Source: Chitinophaga nivalis | GTDB lineage: Bacteria; Bacteroidota; Bacteroidia; Chitinophagales; Chitinophagaceae | DNA: 64,000 nucleotides | Direction of reading: 5' to 3' | NCBI RefSeq assembly: GCF_025989125.1 | Contig: NZ_JAPDNR010000001.1 | Span: forward strand, 1,098,301 to 1,162,300 | Part shown: piece by piece, positions 23,954 through 34,637 of the stretch | Position numbering within the stretch: the first letter of the stretch is position 1 | How the letters are laid out: each line of letters opens with the position of its first letter | The notes under the pieces: model-generated | The model's database searches: none | What the model saw: the letters and a program-made list of their open reading frames with translations, nothing else | Told to the model about the DNA's origin: nothing | Position numbers and translations under genes: made by a program

Positions 23954-26900
23954 ATGAAAAAAGCGCTACTCCTATGGCTGTTTATTCTCAGCAGCGGTGT
24001 AACCGCAGTAGCCCAAACAAAGACCGTCAGCGGCAAAGTAAGCGATGCAAAAGACGGATCTGCGCTTCCCGGTGTAACAGTCGTGATTAAAGGAACTACG
24101 AAAGGTGTTTTCACCATCGGTGATGGTAGCTACAAAATACCCAATGTTACCAACGATGCGGTACTGGTATTCTCTTTCGTGGGGTACCTGAGCAAAGAGG
24201 TGGCAGTAGGTGCCGGCAATGTGATAAACATTGCCCTGGAAGCCGATAAAAAACAACTGGGCGAAATAGTGGTGACGGCAGTAGGTATCAAACGAAATGA
24301 AAAACAACTCGGCTACTCCCTCACACAGGTAAAACCAGATGACATTCTGCAAAAATCGGAACCTGACATGCTGAAAGGGCTGCAGGGAAAGGTAGCGGGG
24401 GTAGATATACGTACTTCTCAGGGTACGCCCGGTGCTTCCACGCGTATCAATGTCCGGGGTAATACTTCCTTCTTTGGCAACAATGAACCGCTGATTATTG
24501 TGGATGGTATCCCCTATAACAACGACCAGGTAACTACTTCCAGCCAGACATCCGGTGGCGGTGCCTATTCCAGTGGTTTGTCTTCCCTCGATCCTAATGA
24601 TATTGCTTCCATGTCGGTGCTGAAAGGCGCCGCCGCTGCTGCGTTATATGGTTCCAGGGCTTCCAACGGTGCTGTGGTGATTACCACTAAGTCAGGTAGC
24701 GCAGCCCGCTCTAAAAAAGGCCTGGAAGTGACCTACTCTTCTTCCTATGCGATGGAAAAGGTAGCAGGTCTGCCAAGCTATCAGAATGATTTCGGAGCTG
24801 GTAGCCGGTTCAGATATGCCAATGCCAATGGCTCCTGGGGGCCTAAGTTTGGGTCTATTGATTCGGTGCCCGCCTGGCCGGATTATGTGAATGCGTTCCC
24901 GGGGCTTTTCCCTTCTGGAAAAATGGCTTACCGGCCCTATCCCAATAACGTAAAAGATCTTTTCAGAACAGGATCGCTGTTCGAAAACTCCGTTTCTGCC
25001 AATGGCGGCGATGAAAAAACGTCTATCAGTACCACGGCTTCGTACCTGTCGCAAGACGGTTATGTGCCTTCCTCCAGTTTCAACCGCGCCAATATCAGCG
25101 TGGGTGGACAAACCAAACTGGATATGGGTTTAACGATCAGCGCGAACTTTTCCTATTCCCGGTCCAACCAGGTGGGAGGCGTGTTTGGGGAGAACCAGGT
25201 AGAAGGTTCTGCCTCTTCATTTGCCCGTAACCTCTTCCTGGCCAGAAACTGGAATATTGCCGGATTGCCGACTACCGATGCAAACGGACATCCGGTATCG
25301 CCCCTCACCGACCAGTTTGACAACCCATTATGGTCTTTTGGGCACAATACCGTTAAAACCAATACAGACCGTTATGTGGCGGGTATTAAATTCGCCTATA
25401 GCGTGAAGGACTGGCTGAACCTCTCCTATCAGATAGGAACCAATACCAATACCCTTTTCAGAAGAGAGGTAACCGATATAGGTTCGCGTGCGGCAGAAGG
25501 ACTCGGCCGCATCGTGGAAGATAACTATCAGTTCCAGGAAATTGAGTCCAACCTGCTGGCCATCATCACGCCAAAACTAAAGAACCGTGATTTTGATTTC
25601 AAGGCGATTGTAGGGCATAACGTGAACCAACGTACGACTCGCGACCAGATTGTACTGGGTAACGAAATTGTATCGCCGGGTATTTATACGATCGGTAATA
25701 TCAAAACGTTGCTACCCAACCTGAGCACCTTTTCCCAGCGCCGTTTGTGGGGTATCTTCGCCGATCTGGAACTGGCTTACAAACAGTTTGCTTTCTTAAC
25801 CGTTACCGGCAGAAATGACTGGTCTTCTACCCTGCCTACCAATAACCGGAGCTATTTCTATCCCAGTGTATCCGGCTCCTTTATATTTACGCAGGCCTTC
25901 GGTATGGAAAGCCATGTGCTGAATTTCGGTAAAATAAGGGCCAGCTGGGCGAAAGTAGGACGTGATGCAGACCCATATTCCCTGCAGAACATTTTCCGCC
26001 TGAATAACCCTATTATGGGCGTTTCCGGGGTAGTGCAATCACCCACAGCCAACAACCCGGAATTAAAACCGGAATTTACGCAGGATGTGGAAGTAGGTAC
26101 AACCCTCGAATTCTTCGACAGAAGAATTGCCCTGGACTTCGCGTGGTATAGCAGAAGTTCCACGAATCAGATTGCGCCGATTACCTTACCTGCTTCTTCC
26201 GGATTTACCCAGTATTATGAAAACTTTGGTAAGATATCCAACAAGGGAATTGAAATAGATCTGAACGTAGTGCCCATCAAAACAAAGGATTTTACCTGGA
26301 ACCTGCACTGGGTATTTACCAAAAATGTAAGTGAAGTGGTGTCTTTGTTGCCCGGCGTAACGCGTATTCCGTTGAGTAATGTACTGAACACCATGTCGCC
26401 TTACCTGGAACCCGGTAAACCTTTCGGCTACCTGAGAGGTACCGTGGACTACCGCGATGAAGAAGGTAACCTGCTCATCAATCCTACCACAGGGCTGCTG
26501 ATCAGGAATCCGGAACAACAGATGGTCGGCGATCCCAATCCTGATTTTAAAACAGGTATCAACACCTCCTTCAACTATAAGGGATTTTTCCTGAATGCAT
26601 TGTTTGATCTGACGAAGGGTGGCGATATGTACTCCGTTACCAACAGTTCCCTGCTGGGACGTGGGGTGACCAAAGACACCAGAAACCGGGAAACCGGTTA
26701 TGTGATTCCCGGATATTATGGTGATCCCAATACAGGGCTGCCCCTTCGAGATGCCAGAGGTAATAAAATTCCCAACACCACCAATGTCAGTATGTTTGAA
26801 ATGTATTTCGGAGAATCCTTTGGTATCAACTCCGCTACGGAATGGAACGTATACGACGCGACGGTATATACTTTCCGCGAATTGACACTGGGATATGATT

Positions 26901-27112
26901 TTCCTAAAACTCTCTTCAAGAGAACGCCGATAGGTGGATTAACCGTCACTCTTACCGGTCGTAATTTATGGTACGTAGCACCTAATTTTCCCAAGTACAG
27001 CAACTTTAATCCGGAAACCAACAGCTTCGGTAATTCTACTACACAGGGTATAGAACTGTCTTCTGCTCCTACTACCCGTCGTTATGGTATCAACCTGAAA
27101 GTGAGTTTCTAA
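23954..27112 (+). CDS. SusC/RagA TonB-linked outer-membrane protein, pair 2
   Basis: About 1052 residues from the preferred ATG at 23954; an upstream in-frame ATG at 23909 would add 15 residues ahead of the signal peptide and is unlikely. The signal peptide MKKALLLWLFILSSG resembles those of SusC 3 and 4. A regulatory-like domain (VSGKVSDAKDGSALPGVTVV), a plug (EPLIIVDGIPY, DPNDIASMSVLKGAAAAALYG, GAVVITTKSG) and a barrel ending in KVSF follow. There is no STN domain. It is the transporter of a unit with a SusD-like_2 protein (24 bases downstream) and a small lipoprotein. The substrate is unknown; pairs with this SusD subtype are not always glycan-specific. Confidence 0.95.
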   Translation: MKKALLLWLFILSSGVTAVAQTKTVSGKVSDAKDGSALPGVTVVIKGTTKGVFTIGDGSYKIPNVTNDAVLVFSFVGYLSKEVAVGAGNVINIALEADKKQLGEIVVTAVGIKRNEKQLGYSLTQVKPDDILQKSEPDMLKGLQGKVAGVDIRTSQGTPGASTRINVRGNTSFFGNNEPLIIVDGIPYNNDQVTTSSQTSGGGAYSSGLSSLDPNDIASMSVLKGAAAAALYGSRASNGAVVITTKSGSAARSKKGLEVTYSSSYAMEKVAGLPSYQNDFGAGSRFRYANANGSWGPKFGSIDSVPAWPDYVNAFPGLFPSGKMAYRPYPNNVKDLFRTGSLFENSVSANGGDEKTSISTTASYLSQDGYVPSSSFNRANISVGGQTKLDMGLTISANFSYSRSNQVGGVFGENQVEGSASSFARNLFLARNWNIAGLPTTDANGHPVSPLTDQFDNPLWSFGHNTVKTNTDRYVAGIKFAYSVKDWLNLSYQIGTNTNTLFRREVTDIGSRAAEGLGRIVEDNYQFQEIESNLLAIITPKLKNRDFDFKAIVGHNVNQRTTRDQIVLGNEIVSPGIYTIGNIKTLLPNLSTFSQRRLWGIFADLELAYKQFAFLTVTGRNDWSSTLPTNNRSYFYPSVSGSFIFTQAFGMESHVLNFGKIRASWAKVGRDADPYSLQNIFRLNNPIMGVSGVVQSPTANNPELKPEFTQDVEVGTTLEFFDRRIALDFAWYSRSSTNQIAPITLPASSGFTQYYENFGKISNKGIEIDLNVVPIKTKDFTWNLHWVFTKNVSEVVSLLPGVTRIPLSNVLNTMSPYLEPGKPFGYLRGTVDYRDEEGNLLINPTTGLLIRNPEQQMVGDPNPDFKTGINTSFNYKGFFLNALFDLTKGGDMYSVTNSSLLGRGVTKDTRNRETGYVIPGYYGDPNTGLPLRDARGNKIPNTTNVSMFEMYFGESFGINSATEWNVYDATVYTFRELTLGYDFPKTLFKRTPIGGLTVTLTGRNLWYVAPNFPKYSNFNPETNSFGNSTTQGIELSSAPTTRRYGINLKVSF

Positions 27113-27135
27113 TTAAAAAGCCAAAACCGGAAATT

Positions 27136-28860
27136 ATGAAAAGACTAATATATACATGTTTAGGAATCCTGATAATAACGGTATCATGTACCAAGAACTT
27201 TCTGGATATCAATACGGATCCGAACTATGCGGCGAAGACTGCGGAAAACCGTTTGCTTACGTCTTCAGAACAGGGACTGTCCTATGCATTGGGTTTCACC
27301 AATGATAATCGTGGCGCCCGCGGATTAACGGAAGTGCTTTCTGTTTATATGCATCAGGTAACCGTACGGGAAGATCAGGATCAGTACAGTTCAGATGGTA
27401 ATGATATTAACATTACCGGTTCCTGGACCGGCCTGTATAGCAGCGCCCCTGCACAGGTAGGATCAGATGTGCTGGGAACTTTGCAGAATATAGATGTGTT
27501 GATAGGACAGGGTACACAAAACGGGAATATGGTGTATGTGGGCATCGCAAAAATCATCAAGGCTTATGCGATCAGTCAGTATGTAGATGTATTTGGAGAT
27601 GTACCCTATTCACAGGCGAATAAATTTTTATCAGCGGGTATTCGTTATCCTAAATACGATAAAGGGGCGGAAATCTATCCGCAGTTATTCGCATTGCTGG
27701 ATCAGGCAATCGGCAATATCAACAATGCCAATGCTGTCAACTCGCTGGTACCTGCCGGAGATGACCTTTTCTATGGTGGTGATAAAGAGAAGTGGATACG
27801 TCTGGCGCATACCATTAAATTAAAGCTGTATAATCAGTTAAGACTGGTACAGGATGTATCTGCCCAGGTGAAGGCGTTGATAGCAAAAGACAGCCTGATT
27901 AAAGATATTGATGGGGGATTTATGTTCCAATACGGACGGGGTACTACTCCGGATGATCGTAACCCTGGTTACAATGATTATTTTGCTACCCAGCGCTCGC
28001 ATTATCAAAGTCCCTGGTTTTACGAAATACTGCGGGGAAACAACAACAGGATATTTACCGGTAACCCCGACCCCCGGGTACGGTATTATTTTTACAGCCA
28101 GTTGAAGTTTGATGAGCAGGCGCAGAATTCGACGGATTTCCGGGATAGTAGTTTCGTTAGTATTCCTTTCGGGTCCGTGAGTGTAAATCGTGATTTTAGC
28201 CAGGGAGGGTCTATGACCATTTTTGGTATTTATCCGGTTGGTGGCCGTTATCAGGCAGATACGATGGAAGTAACCGGCGCAGATGCTACCGGCGCTGCAC
28301 CTTTCCGGATGCTCACCTATGCAGACCGGCTGTATATTGAAGCCGAACTACAGTTTGCAGGGCTGTTGCCGGGAGATGCAAAAGCCAAGCTAAGACAGGC
28401 CATACAGGAATCCTTTAACCAGGTAGATTATGTTGTGCAGGTTGCCTCCAAACAAAAGAATGTACCACTGCTCGCCGCCAACACCGGTGTATCCGGCTAC
28501 ATTGATAAAGTGATACAGGAATATGAAGGAAAGCCTGCTGCCGGGCAACTGGAAATTATTATGACGCAGAAATGGATTTCCAGTTTTGGTAACAGTGTGG
28601 ATCAATACACGGATTACAGACGTACCGGCTATCCGGTGTTGTTTAATCCGAGAGATCCGGCAATGGCCCCGGGCGGATTTTTACAGCCGCCGCTAAAAGG
28701 AGATCCCACTATCGCGGGCAACCAGGCGGCTATTCCGGTACAGCAAAGCCGGGACTTCCCGTTGTCTTTGCCCTGGAGCAACCTGGATCTGAACGTGAAT
28801 CAGAATGCACCGCCGCAGAAACAGCCGGCCAATTTCCGCGTATTCTGGGATAAAAACTAA
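27136..28860 (+). CDS. SusD-like lipoprotein (SusD-like_2 subtype), pair 2
   Basis: A 574-residue surface lipoprotein with signal peptide and lipobox ending at Cys18 (ITVSC), followed by TKNFLDINTDPN. The segments IIKAYAISQYVDVFGDVPYSQA, DLFYGGDKEKWIRLAHTIKLKLYNQLR and TQKWISSFGNSVDQYTDYRRTGYP are hallmarks of the SusD-like_2 branch rather than classic RagB. It partners the SusC just upstream and is followed 28 bases later by a small lipoprotein, probably in one transcript. Confidence 0.93.
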   Translation: MKRLIYTCLGILIITVSCTKNFLDINTDPNYAAKTAENRLLTSSEQGLSYALGFTNDNRGARGLTEVLSVYMHQVTVREDQDQYSSDGNDINITGSWTGLYSSAPAQVGSDVLGTLQNIDVLIGQGTQNGNMVYVGIAKIIKAYAISQYVDVFGDVPYSQANKFLSAGIRYPKYDKGAEIYPQLFALLDQAIGNINNANAVNSLVPAGDDLFYGGDKEKWIRLAHTIKLKLYNQLRLVQDVSAQVKALIAKDSLIKDIDGGFMFQYGRGTTPDDRNPGYNDYFATQRSHYQSPWFYEILRGNNNRIFTGNPDPRVRYYFYSQLKFDEQAQNSTDFRDSSFVSIPFGSVSVNRDFSQGGSMTIFGIYPVGGRYQADTMEVTGADATGAAPFRMLTYADRLYIEAELQFAGLLPGDAKAKLRQAIQESFNQVDYVVQVASKQKNVPLLAANTGVSGYIDKVIQEYEGKPAAGQLEIIMTQKWISSFGNSVDQYTDYRRTGYPVLFNPRDPAMAPGGFLQPPLKGDPTIAGNQAAIPVQQSRDFPLSLPWSNLDLNVNQNAPPQKQPANFRVFWDKN

Positions 28861-28888
28861 TACTTACTAAAGTTAAAAACATAAGGAT

Positions 28889-29401
28889 ATGAATAAGCTC
28901 ATACAGTTAGTAGTACTAATCAGTGTGATGGTGTTGACAGGAGCATGTAAGAAAGATCAGAATCCCCGTTTGCCGGATGATCTGAAACGGGCATCTATAC
29001 CATTGATTACCAAAGCAGCTGGTTCAGATGCAAATATTGGTGATGTAAATACATTTCAGGCGAAATTCAATGCAGATCTTTACTTCAAGGATGATGAGAA
29101 ACCCCGGAAAATGGATGTGGTAGTGATATTCAAAGGAGATCGTACCAATGTAAAAGTATTAAAGGCAGATATTACCGCCTACCCTACTGCCGTTACCGCT
29201 ACTGCTGCGCAATTGGCTGCCTTGTTTGGTAAAACGGCTGCCTCGCTGGTAAAGGATGATTACTTCCAAATAGGGCTGGATGTATACATGAACAGCGGGT
29301 TGACGGTGACGATGTTCAGTAACCAGGTGGCGCAACCCTATGGCCCGGATGCAGCTAACTATCCTGGTTCCAGTCTGAGCATCAGGTATACCAAACTATA
29401 A
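28889..29401 (+). CDS. Small lipoprotein, third gene of SusCD unit 2
   Basis: A 170-residue protein with a signal peptide and lipobox (LTGAC, Cys20), so probably an outer-membrane surface lipoprotein. The mature part looks like a single beta-rich domain: FQAKFNADLYFKDDEKP, DVVVIFKGDRTNVKVLKADI and a C-terminal GSSLSIRYTKL. I recognise no family. It lies 28 bases after the SusD gene and before the terminator, so it belongs to that unit. Small surface lipoproteins of this kind in SusCD loci often bind the same cargo (inference). Confidence 0.8.
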   Translation: MNKLIQLVVLISVMVLTGACKKDQNPRLPDDLKRASIPLITKAAGSDANIGDVNTFQAKFNADLYFKDDEKPRKMDVVVIFKGDRTNVKVLKADITAYPTAVTATAAQLAALFGKTAASLVKDDYFQIGLDVYMNSGLTVTMFSNQVAQPYGPDAANYPGSSLSIRYTKL

Positions 29402-29435
29402 TTTGTTGCCGGCAAAAAAGAGCCGGTATCCTAAT

Positions 29436-29490
29436 AAAAAACATCGGATAACAGGATTTTTCGAAATCTTGTTATCCGATGTTTTTTTAT
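29436..29490 (+). terminator. Long UUCG-loop terminator after unit 2
   Basis: A hairpin of about 19 bp (29441-29459 / 29464-29482) closed by a TTCG loop, with A-rich sequence before and seven T after it. Confidence 0.9.
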
Positions 29491-29562
29491 TATTTTGATG
29501 ACAAAGTAAACTTGTCAAGCATTATTATACTCAATTGCGATCATATAAAAATACTATCTTAG

Positions 29563-29590
29563 TTGTATCACCAAGTGTTTTCTATTTTTG
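29563..29590 (+). promoter_or_regulatory. Canonical Bacteroidota promoter of SusC 3
   Basis: TTG at 29563-29565, a 17-base spacer, then TATTTTTG at 29583-29590. This fits TTG-N(17-23)-TAnnTTTG exactly. Transcription would begin near 29597, leaving a 5' leader of about 310 bases before the susC ATG at 29906. I see no gene in that leader. Confidence 0.65.
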
Positions 29591-29905
29591 CTATATTGCA
29601 GGAAGTTTAATTATTTGAAGCGTTTAATTATTTAATAATAATCAAAATCTAAAGTTTCAGGAAGTAACTTTTTGACGAGAACTTAATTCCGTTATACTTA
29701 TTCTGCTATTTTCTGTGTTTGCGAACCAATGCTGTCATACCCTTATTACATGCCAAATAGAGTGTGTGACTTCACTTGTCGTATTGTTATGCCGTTATTC
29801 TGACGTTACCTGTGATCTGATAGTAGATGAAATACGTTCCGTCATGTTTTAATTCCCGTTTGTTGTAATTGGTTAACTGAAATCTATACAAAATCTGAAT
29901 TGCTT

Positions 29906-32900
29906 ATGAAAAGAGTATTACTCTTATGGCTTGTCGTGGCCATTAGCGTGTTGCACGCTTCTGCTCAATCACGAACCGTTAAAGGAAGGGTTACAGATGC
30001 CAGCGACGGCGCTCCTTTAACAGGTGTTTCGGTAGTCGTAAAAGGCACTAAATCCGGTACTGTTACACATGCAGATGGTTCCTATAAAATAGAAGTACCA
30101 TCAAATGCCACCCTTATTTTTAGTTTCATTGGATACACACAGGTAACAGAATCCGCTGGTAAAGAAGTGGTGAATGTGCGCCTGGCCGCCGACAACAAGA
30201 AGTTGGATGAGGTGGTAGTAACCGCGATGGGTTTAACCCGTGAAAAGAAAGCACTGGGTTATAACGTAGGTACCGTAAAAGCAGACGAGCTGGTACGCGG
30301 CGCCAACCCTAACCTGGCTACAGCTATCCAGGGTAAAGTATCCGGTGTGGAAGTAAGACCATCCAGCGGTATGCCGGGTGCATCTGCCCAGATCTTCATC
30401 CGTGGTGCGCGTTTCTTCGATGGAAACAACGCTCCGCTGTATGTAGTGGACGGTATGCCGATCAACAGTAATCCAGACTATAATGTAACAGGTAACGGTG
30501 TAACCGGTGCCGACTTTGCCGGTCGTTCTATAGATATTGATCCTAATGATATTGAAACACTGAACGTATTAAAAGGTCAGGCTGCATCTGCCTTGTATGG
30601 TATGCGTGCGGCAAATGGTGTGATCATGATCACTACCAAAAGTGGTAAAGGCAATAAAAAAGGTAAACCAGTTATTAGTGTTTCTACCAACTATCAGGCT
30701 GACCAGATTTCCAGACTGCCGGAGATACAATCTACCTATTCACAGGGATCAGGCGGAACTTATGGCCATTTGGGTTCTCTCGCATGGGGGCCTGAAATTG
30801 GCACATTGCCGGATAATCCCAAATATGGTGGTAACGTAGGTAATGCCTACAATAATAACACCCCTACTGATGCGACCCGTGGCCGTTACTGGAGCCCGCA
30901 GAAACAAGCATGGGTACTGCCACTGGCTTACAATAACCCGAAAGATTTCTTTCAGACCGGTAATACTTCCAATACTTCTGTGAGTCTGTCTCAGAATGGT
31001 AGTATGGGTAACTATGCTATTAGCTTCGCCAATACTTCTCAGAAAGGTATTGTACCCAGCACTGGTATGAAAAGATACAATGCAAAATTTGCCGGTAACT
31101 TTGATGTAAGTCCTAAAGTAAAAATCGGAACCAGCTTTAACCTGTCTACAGTAGATATTGACAAACTGCCTAGCGGTAATAACAGTATCCTGTTTGAAAT
31201 CTATGGTGCTCCTGCTACCTATGATATGAAAGGTACGCCAATGCATGAAGAAGGCAAACCTTACAAACAGATTTCCTACAGAACAGGTACTTTTGATAAC
31301 CCGTACTGGTCTAATAAGTTTAACTCCTTCAATGAAAAGACCAAACGTTTCTTCGGTAATGCCTATATTTCCTATGATCCGATCAAGGATTTAAACGTGC
31401 GTTATCAGTTGGGTACTGATATCTACACTACAGATATGGAAGAAATATATGAGCTGGGATCTGCTCCTACTGCTGGTAGTACCGTTGATAATGCGGTTCC
31501 TTCTCCGCTCGTTCCAGGTGGTGGTAGAATCATCAACAGGATGTTCCTGAACCGTACATTCAACTCCCTGTTAAACCTTACCTACAACAAGCAGCTGAGT
31601 GAAGATTTCAAATTGAACGTTTTATTAGGTAATGAAGTAAACGACAACTTTGTACGTAGATTAGCTGAAGAAGGAACTGGTTTCAGTGTAGGAGGATTTC
31701 ATCAGCTGGGTAATGCCCTTTCTCAAAACAGTACAGAAGCCAAATTCAAGGAAAGAAGAGTTGGTTTCTATGGAAGTGCAGGTTTAGACTGGAAAAAGAT
31801 GGTATACCTGAATATCTCTGCCCGTAATGAATATATTTCCACCATGCCGAAAGGTAATCGTTCTTTCCTCTTCCCATCTGCTTCCCTGGCGTGGGTAGTG
31901 AGTGAACTGCCAGCCCTGCAGGACAAAGGAATTTATGCTAAAGTAAGAGCATCTGTTGCCCAGGTAGGTACTGCTGGTCCATACTCTCCGCTGGTATATA
32001 CCAGACATACTTCCGGTAGTGGTTTTATTACAGACGGTATCGTGTTTCCGTTTAACTCCGTACTTGGATTCAGGCCAAATGGTATTTTGTATGACAGAGA
32101 CCTGAAACCGCAGAACACCAGATCCATAGAGTTAGGTGCTGAAGTGGGCGTTTTGGATAACCGCATTTCTGCAGAATATACCTACACCAAACAAAATACC
32201 ATTAACCAGATATTTGCCGTGCCTTTGGCTGGTTCTACCGGCTACGGTAGTCAGTACAAAAATGGTGGTGAAATGTCCGCCAATGTGCATGAGATAACCC
32301 TGAAACTGCTGCCGGTTAAGACGGCTGATTTCGACTGGAATGTGAATATTGCCTATACTAAAGTAATCAACAAGGTAATTGACCTGGCTCCAGGAGTAGA
32401 AAATATCTACCTGGGTGGATTTACTGATCCACAGGTGCGTGCCGCTATTGGTTACACTTATCCTGCCATTTATGGTACCTCCTTCATGCGTAACAGCGAA
32501 GGTAAGATGATGATTGATGATGATCCTAATAGCAAGACTTACGGAATGCCGCTGGCAGGTACTGATAAAGTAATCGGTCTGGTAACACCAGATTTCCTCA
32601 TGGACTTCAGCACAGGGCTGCGTTACAAATTTATCCGTGTAAATGCTTTGCTGGCCTGGAAAAAAGGTGGTCAGATGTATTCTGGCGCCAATAGGCTGAT
32701 GAATCTGTATGGTGCTTCCAAGAAAACGGAAGGTCGTGCTACTGACCAGCTGCTTTATGAAGGTGTAAAAGCTTCTACCGTAAAAGATGATAACACCGGT
32801 GGCCAGGCTAATGATATTGTTATTAAAGGCGCCAATAACTTCCAGACATTATACAATAACGTATTAGGCAACATTTCAGAAGCCAACATCTATGGAACTT

Positions 32901-33142
32901 CTTTCCTGAAACTGAGAGAAGTAGCCGTATCAGTTGACCTGCCACGTAAGATCTGTGAACGTACTAAGTTCATTAAAGCAGCTACGCTGTCTTTATCTGC
33001 CCGTAATATCCTGCTGTGGACAGAGTTGCCAAACTTCGATCCTGAAGCGTCACAGGGTAATGGTAACATGCAGGGTGGTTTCGATTATATGTCACTCCCG
33101 CAAACACGTAGCTTCGGTGGTGGTTTAAATCTTACTTTTTAA
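29906..33142 (+). CDS. SusC/RagA TonB-linked outer-membrane protein, pair 3
   Basis: About 1078 residues from ATG 29906, just after the shared GCTTATGA context. The signal peptide (MKRVLLLWLVVAISVLHASA) is followed by the regulatory-like domain (TVKGRVTDASDG, HADGSYKIEV, SFIGYTQVTE), the plug (APLYVVDGMPI, DPNDIETLNVLKGQAASALYG, GVIMITTKSGK) and a barrel ending in LNLTF. No STN domain. The SusD gene begins 18 bases downstream by its preferred start. It is paralogous to SusC 2 and 4, with the same opening pattern, but the barrel differs, so it probably has a different cargo. Confidence 0.95.
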   Translation: MKRVLLLWLVVAISVLHASAQSRTVKGRVTDASDGAPLTGVSVVVKGTKSGTVTHADGSYKIEVPSNATLIFSFIGYTQVTESAGKEVVNVRLAADNKKLDEVVVTAMGLTREKKALGYNVGTVKADELVRGANPNLATAIQGKVSGVEVRPSSGMPGASAQIFIRGARFFDGNNAPLYVVDGMPINSNPDYNVTGNGVTGADFAGRSIDIDPNDIETLNVLKGQAASALYGMRAANGVIMITTKSGKGNKKGKPVISVSTNYQADQISRLPEIQSTYSQGSGGTYGHLGSLAWGPEIGTLPDNPKYGGNVGNAYNNNTPTDATRGRYWSPQKQAWVLPLAYNNPKDFFQTGNTSNTSVSLSQNGSMGNYAISFANTSQKGIVPSTGMKRYNAKFAGNFDVSPKVKIGTSFNLSTVDIDKLPSGNNSILFEIYGAPATYDMKGTPMHEEGKPYKQISYRTGTFDNPYWSNKFNSFNEKTKRFFGNAYISYDPIKDLNVRYQLGTDIYTTDMEEIYELGSAPTAGSTVDNAVPSPLVPGGGRIINRMFLNRTFNSLLNLTYNKQLSEDFKLNVLLGNEVNDNFVRRLAEEGTGFSVGGFHQLGNALSQNSTEAKFKERRVGFYGSAGLDWKKMVYLNISARNEYISTMPKGNRSFLFPSASLAWVVSELPALQDKGIYAKVRASVAQVGTAGPYSPLVYTRHTSGSGFITDGIVFPFNSVLGFRPNGILYDRDLKPQNTRSIELGAEVGVLDNRISAEYTYTKQNTINQIFAVPLAGSTGYGSQYKNGGEMSANVHEITLKLLPVKTADFDWNVNIAYTKVINKVIDLAPGVENIYLGGFTDPQVRAAIGYTYPAIYGTSFMRNSEGKMMIDDDPNSKTYGMPLAGTDKVIGLVTPDFLMDFSTGLRYKFIRVNALLAWKKGGQMYSGANRLMNLYGASKKTEGRATDQLLYEGVKASTVKDDNTGGQANDIVIKGANNFQTLYNNVLGNISEANIYGTSFLKLREVAVSVDLPRKICERTKFIKAATLSLSARNILLWTELPNFDPEASQGNGNMQGGFDYMSLPQTRSFGGGLNLTF

Positions 33143-33160
33143 TTTTAAATGTGGATAGTT

Positions 33161-34606
33161 ATGAAATATTGGAAATATATAGCCGGATCTTTTATCGCAT
33201 TGTCTTTCTCTGCCTGTTCAGATAAGATAATGGATGAAATAAACCGGGACCGGAATAACCCCGCTGATGTAGCGGCGATCAATCAGATTCCTTCTGTAAC
33301 ACTAGAATCAGCCTTTGGTACTACAGGTACTGATCTGGCGTGGTATGCTTCTGTGTTCATTGAACATAATGCCGGTACCTGGGGGCAAATGTTGGATGCA
33401 GATACCCGTATTGGCGTAAAAGCTTCTTCCCTGGCCAATAATTCCTGGAATGCTGTATATGACAACATGATGATCCTGCAGGATATCATTAAAAAATGTT
33501 CTCCTGAGGGTAGTGAGCCGCAAAATAAGACCGTGCTGGGCGTTGCTCAGGTACTGATGGCCTACAATATTGCCGTGGTGTCGGATATGTGGGGCCAGGT
33601 ACCTTTTAAGGAGGCGTTGAAAGGTGCAGGAAATTTTCAACCTGTTTTTGATAAACAACAGGATATATACAAAAGTACCATACTGCCTTACCTGAACAAA
33701 GGTATTGAGAATCTGAGTGTAAAGGTGCCTGGCGATATTGCGACAGCACTAAGAGCCAATGATCTCCTGTACGGTGGCACTGGTGCTGGTTCATGGACAG
33801 CTGACAAATGGATCAAAGCAGCCTGGAGTTTAAAGGCACGGTATTTCCTGCATATGAACAATGTAGATTCAAAAGCAATAGACTCTGTATTGGAGTGTGT
33901 GCCTAAAGGGTTTGTAAATGCAGCACAGGAGTTCAAGTTTACCAGGTATGATGGTACTGCCAGAGGAGAAAACCCCTGGTCGCAGTTCTGGGGAGATAGG
34001 AAATACCTGGCAGCTGGTAAAACACTGGTGGATCTGATGGCTGCTCGTCAGGACCCGCGTATGGGCGCCTACTTTTCATTGAGAGACGGAGCGGTATTTC
34101 CTGCTCCCAGTGGAACAGCCGAACAGTCACAGGGGAATTATTATTCCTTTTCACTTTTGGGGACCAAAACAGCGCCTACTCCACTCATGAGTTTCCATGA
34201 GCTGAAATTCATCGAGGCAGAGGCGCAGGCCAGAAAAGGACTGGATTTCAGACCGGCTTTACAGAGAGCTATAGAGGAATCATTCGCCTATTACAACGTA
34301 AGTGGCGCTACCGATTATTATAACAACAAAGTGGTGCCTTTACTGGGTACTACCCAGGCAGATAACCTGAAAGAGATCCTGACACAGAAATATATCTCTT
34401 TCTACGAGTCTGAATCTATTGAGGCATACAATGACTACCGCAGAACCCGGATTCCTGCCATGAATAATCCGCAAAACCAATTGACCAACTACGGCTTCGT
34501 GGAAAGATTGCCTTATCCTACCAGTGAGGTAAGTTCAAATCCGGCAAACGTACCATCTGTGAACATTTTCAAAAACAAAATCTGGTGGGCTGGTGGTGCT
34601 GAATAA
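33161..34606 (+). CDS. SusD-like lipoprotein (SusD-like_2 subtype), pair 3
   Basis: About 481 residues from ATG 33161, which gives a clean signal peptide MKYWKYIAGSFIALSFSAC with Cys19; ATG 33149 would add four residues and is less likely. Segments MAYNIAVVSDMWGQVPFKEAL, DLLYGGTGAGSWTADKWIKAAW and TQKYISFYESESIEAYNDYR place it in the SusD-like_2 branch, like the SusD of pair 2. It caps the SusC just upstream. A strong terminator follows. Confidence 0.92.
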   Translation: MKYWKYIAGSFIALSFSACSDKIMDEINRDRNNPADVAAINQIPSVTLESAFGTTGTDLAWYASVFIEHNAGTWGQMLDADTRIGVKASSLANNSWNAVYDNMMILQDIIKKCSPEGSEPQNKTVLGVAQVLMAYNIAVVSDMWGQVPFKEALKGAGNFQPVFDKQQDIYKSTILPYLNKGIENLSVKVPGDIATALRANDLLYGGTGAGSWTADKWIKAAWSLKARYFLHMNNVDSKAIDSVLECVPKGFVNAAQEFKFTRYDGTARGENPWSQFWGDRKYLAAGKTLVDLMAARQDPRMGAYFSLRDGAVFPAPSGTAEQSQGNYYSFSLLGTKTAPTPLMSFHELKFIEAEAQARKGLDFRPALQRAIEESFAYYNVSGATDYYNNKVVPLLGTTQADNLKEILTQKYISFYESESIEAYNDYRRTRIPAMNNPQNQLTNYGFVERLPYPTSEVSSNPANVPSVNIFKNKIWWAGGAE

Positions 34607-34637
34607 GTATATCTGATTGCTTTACCTGATAACTGAA

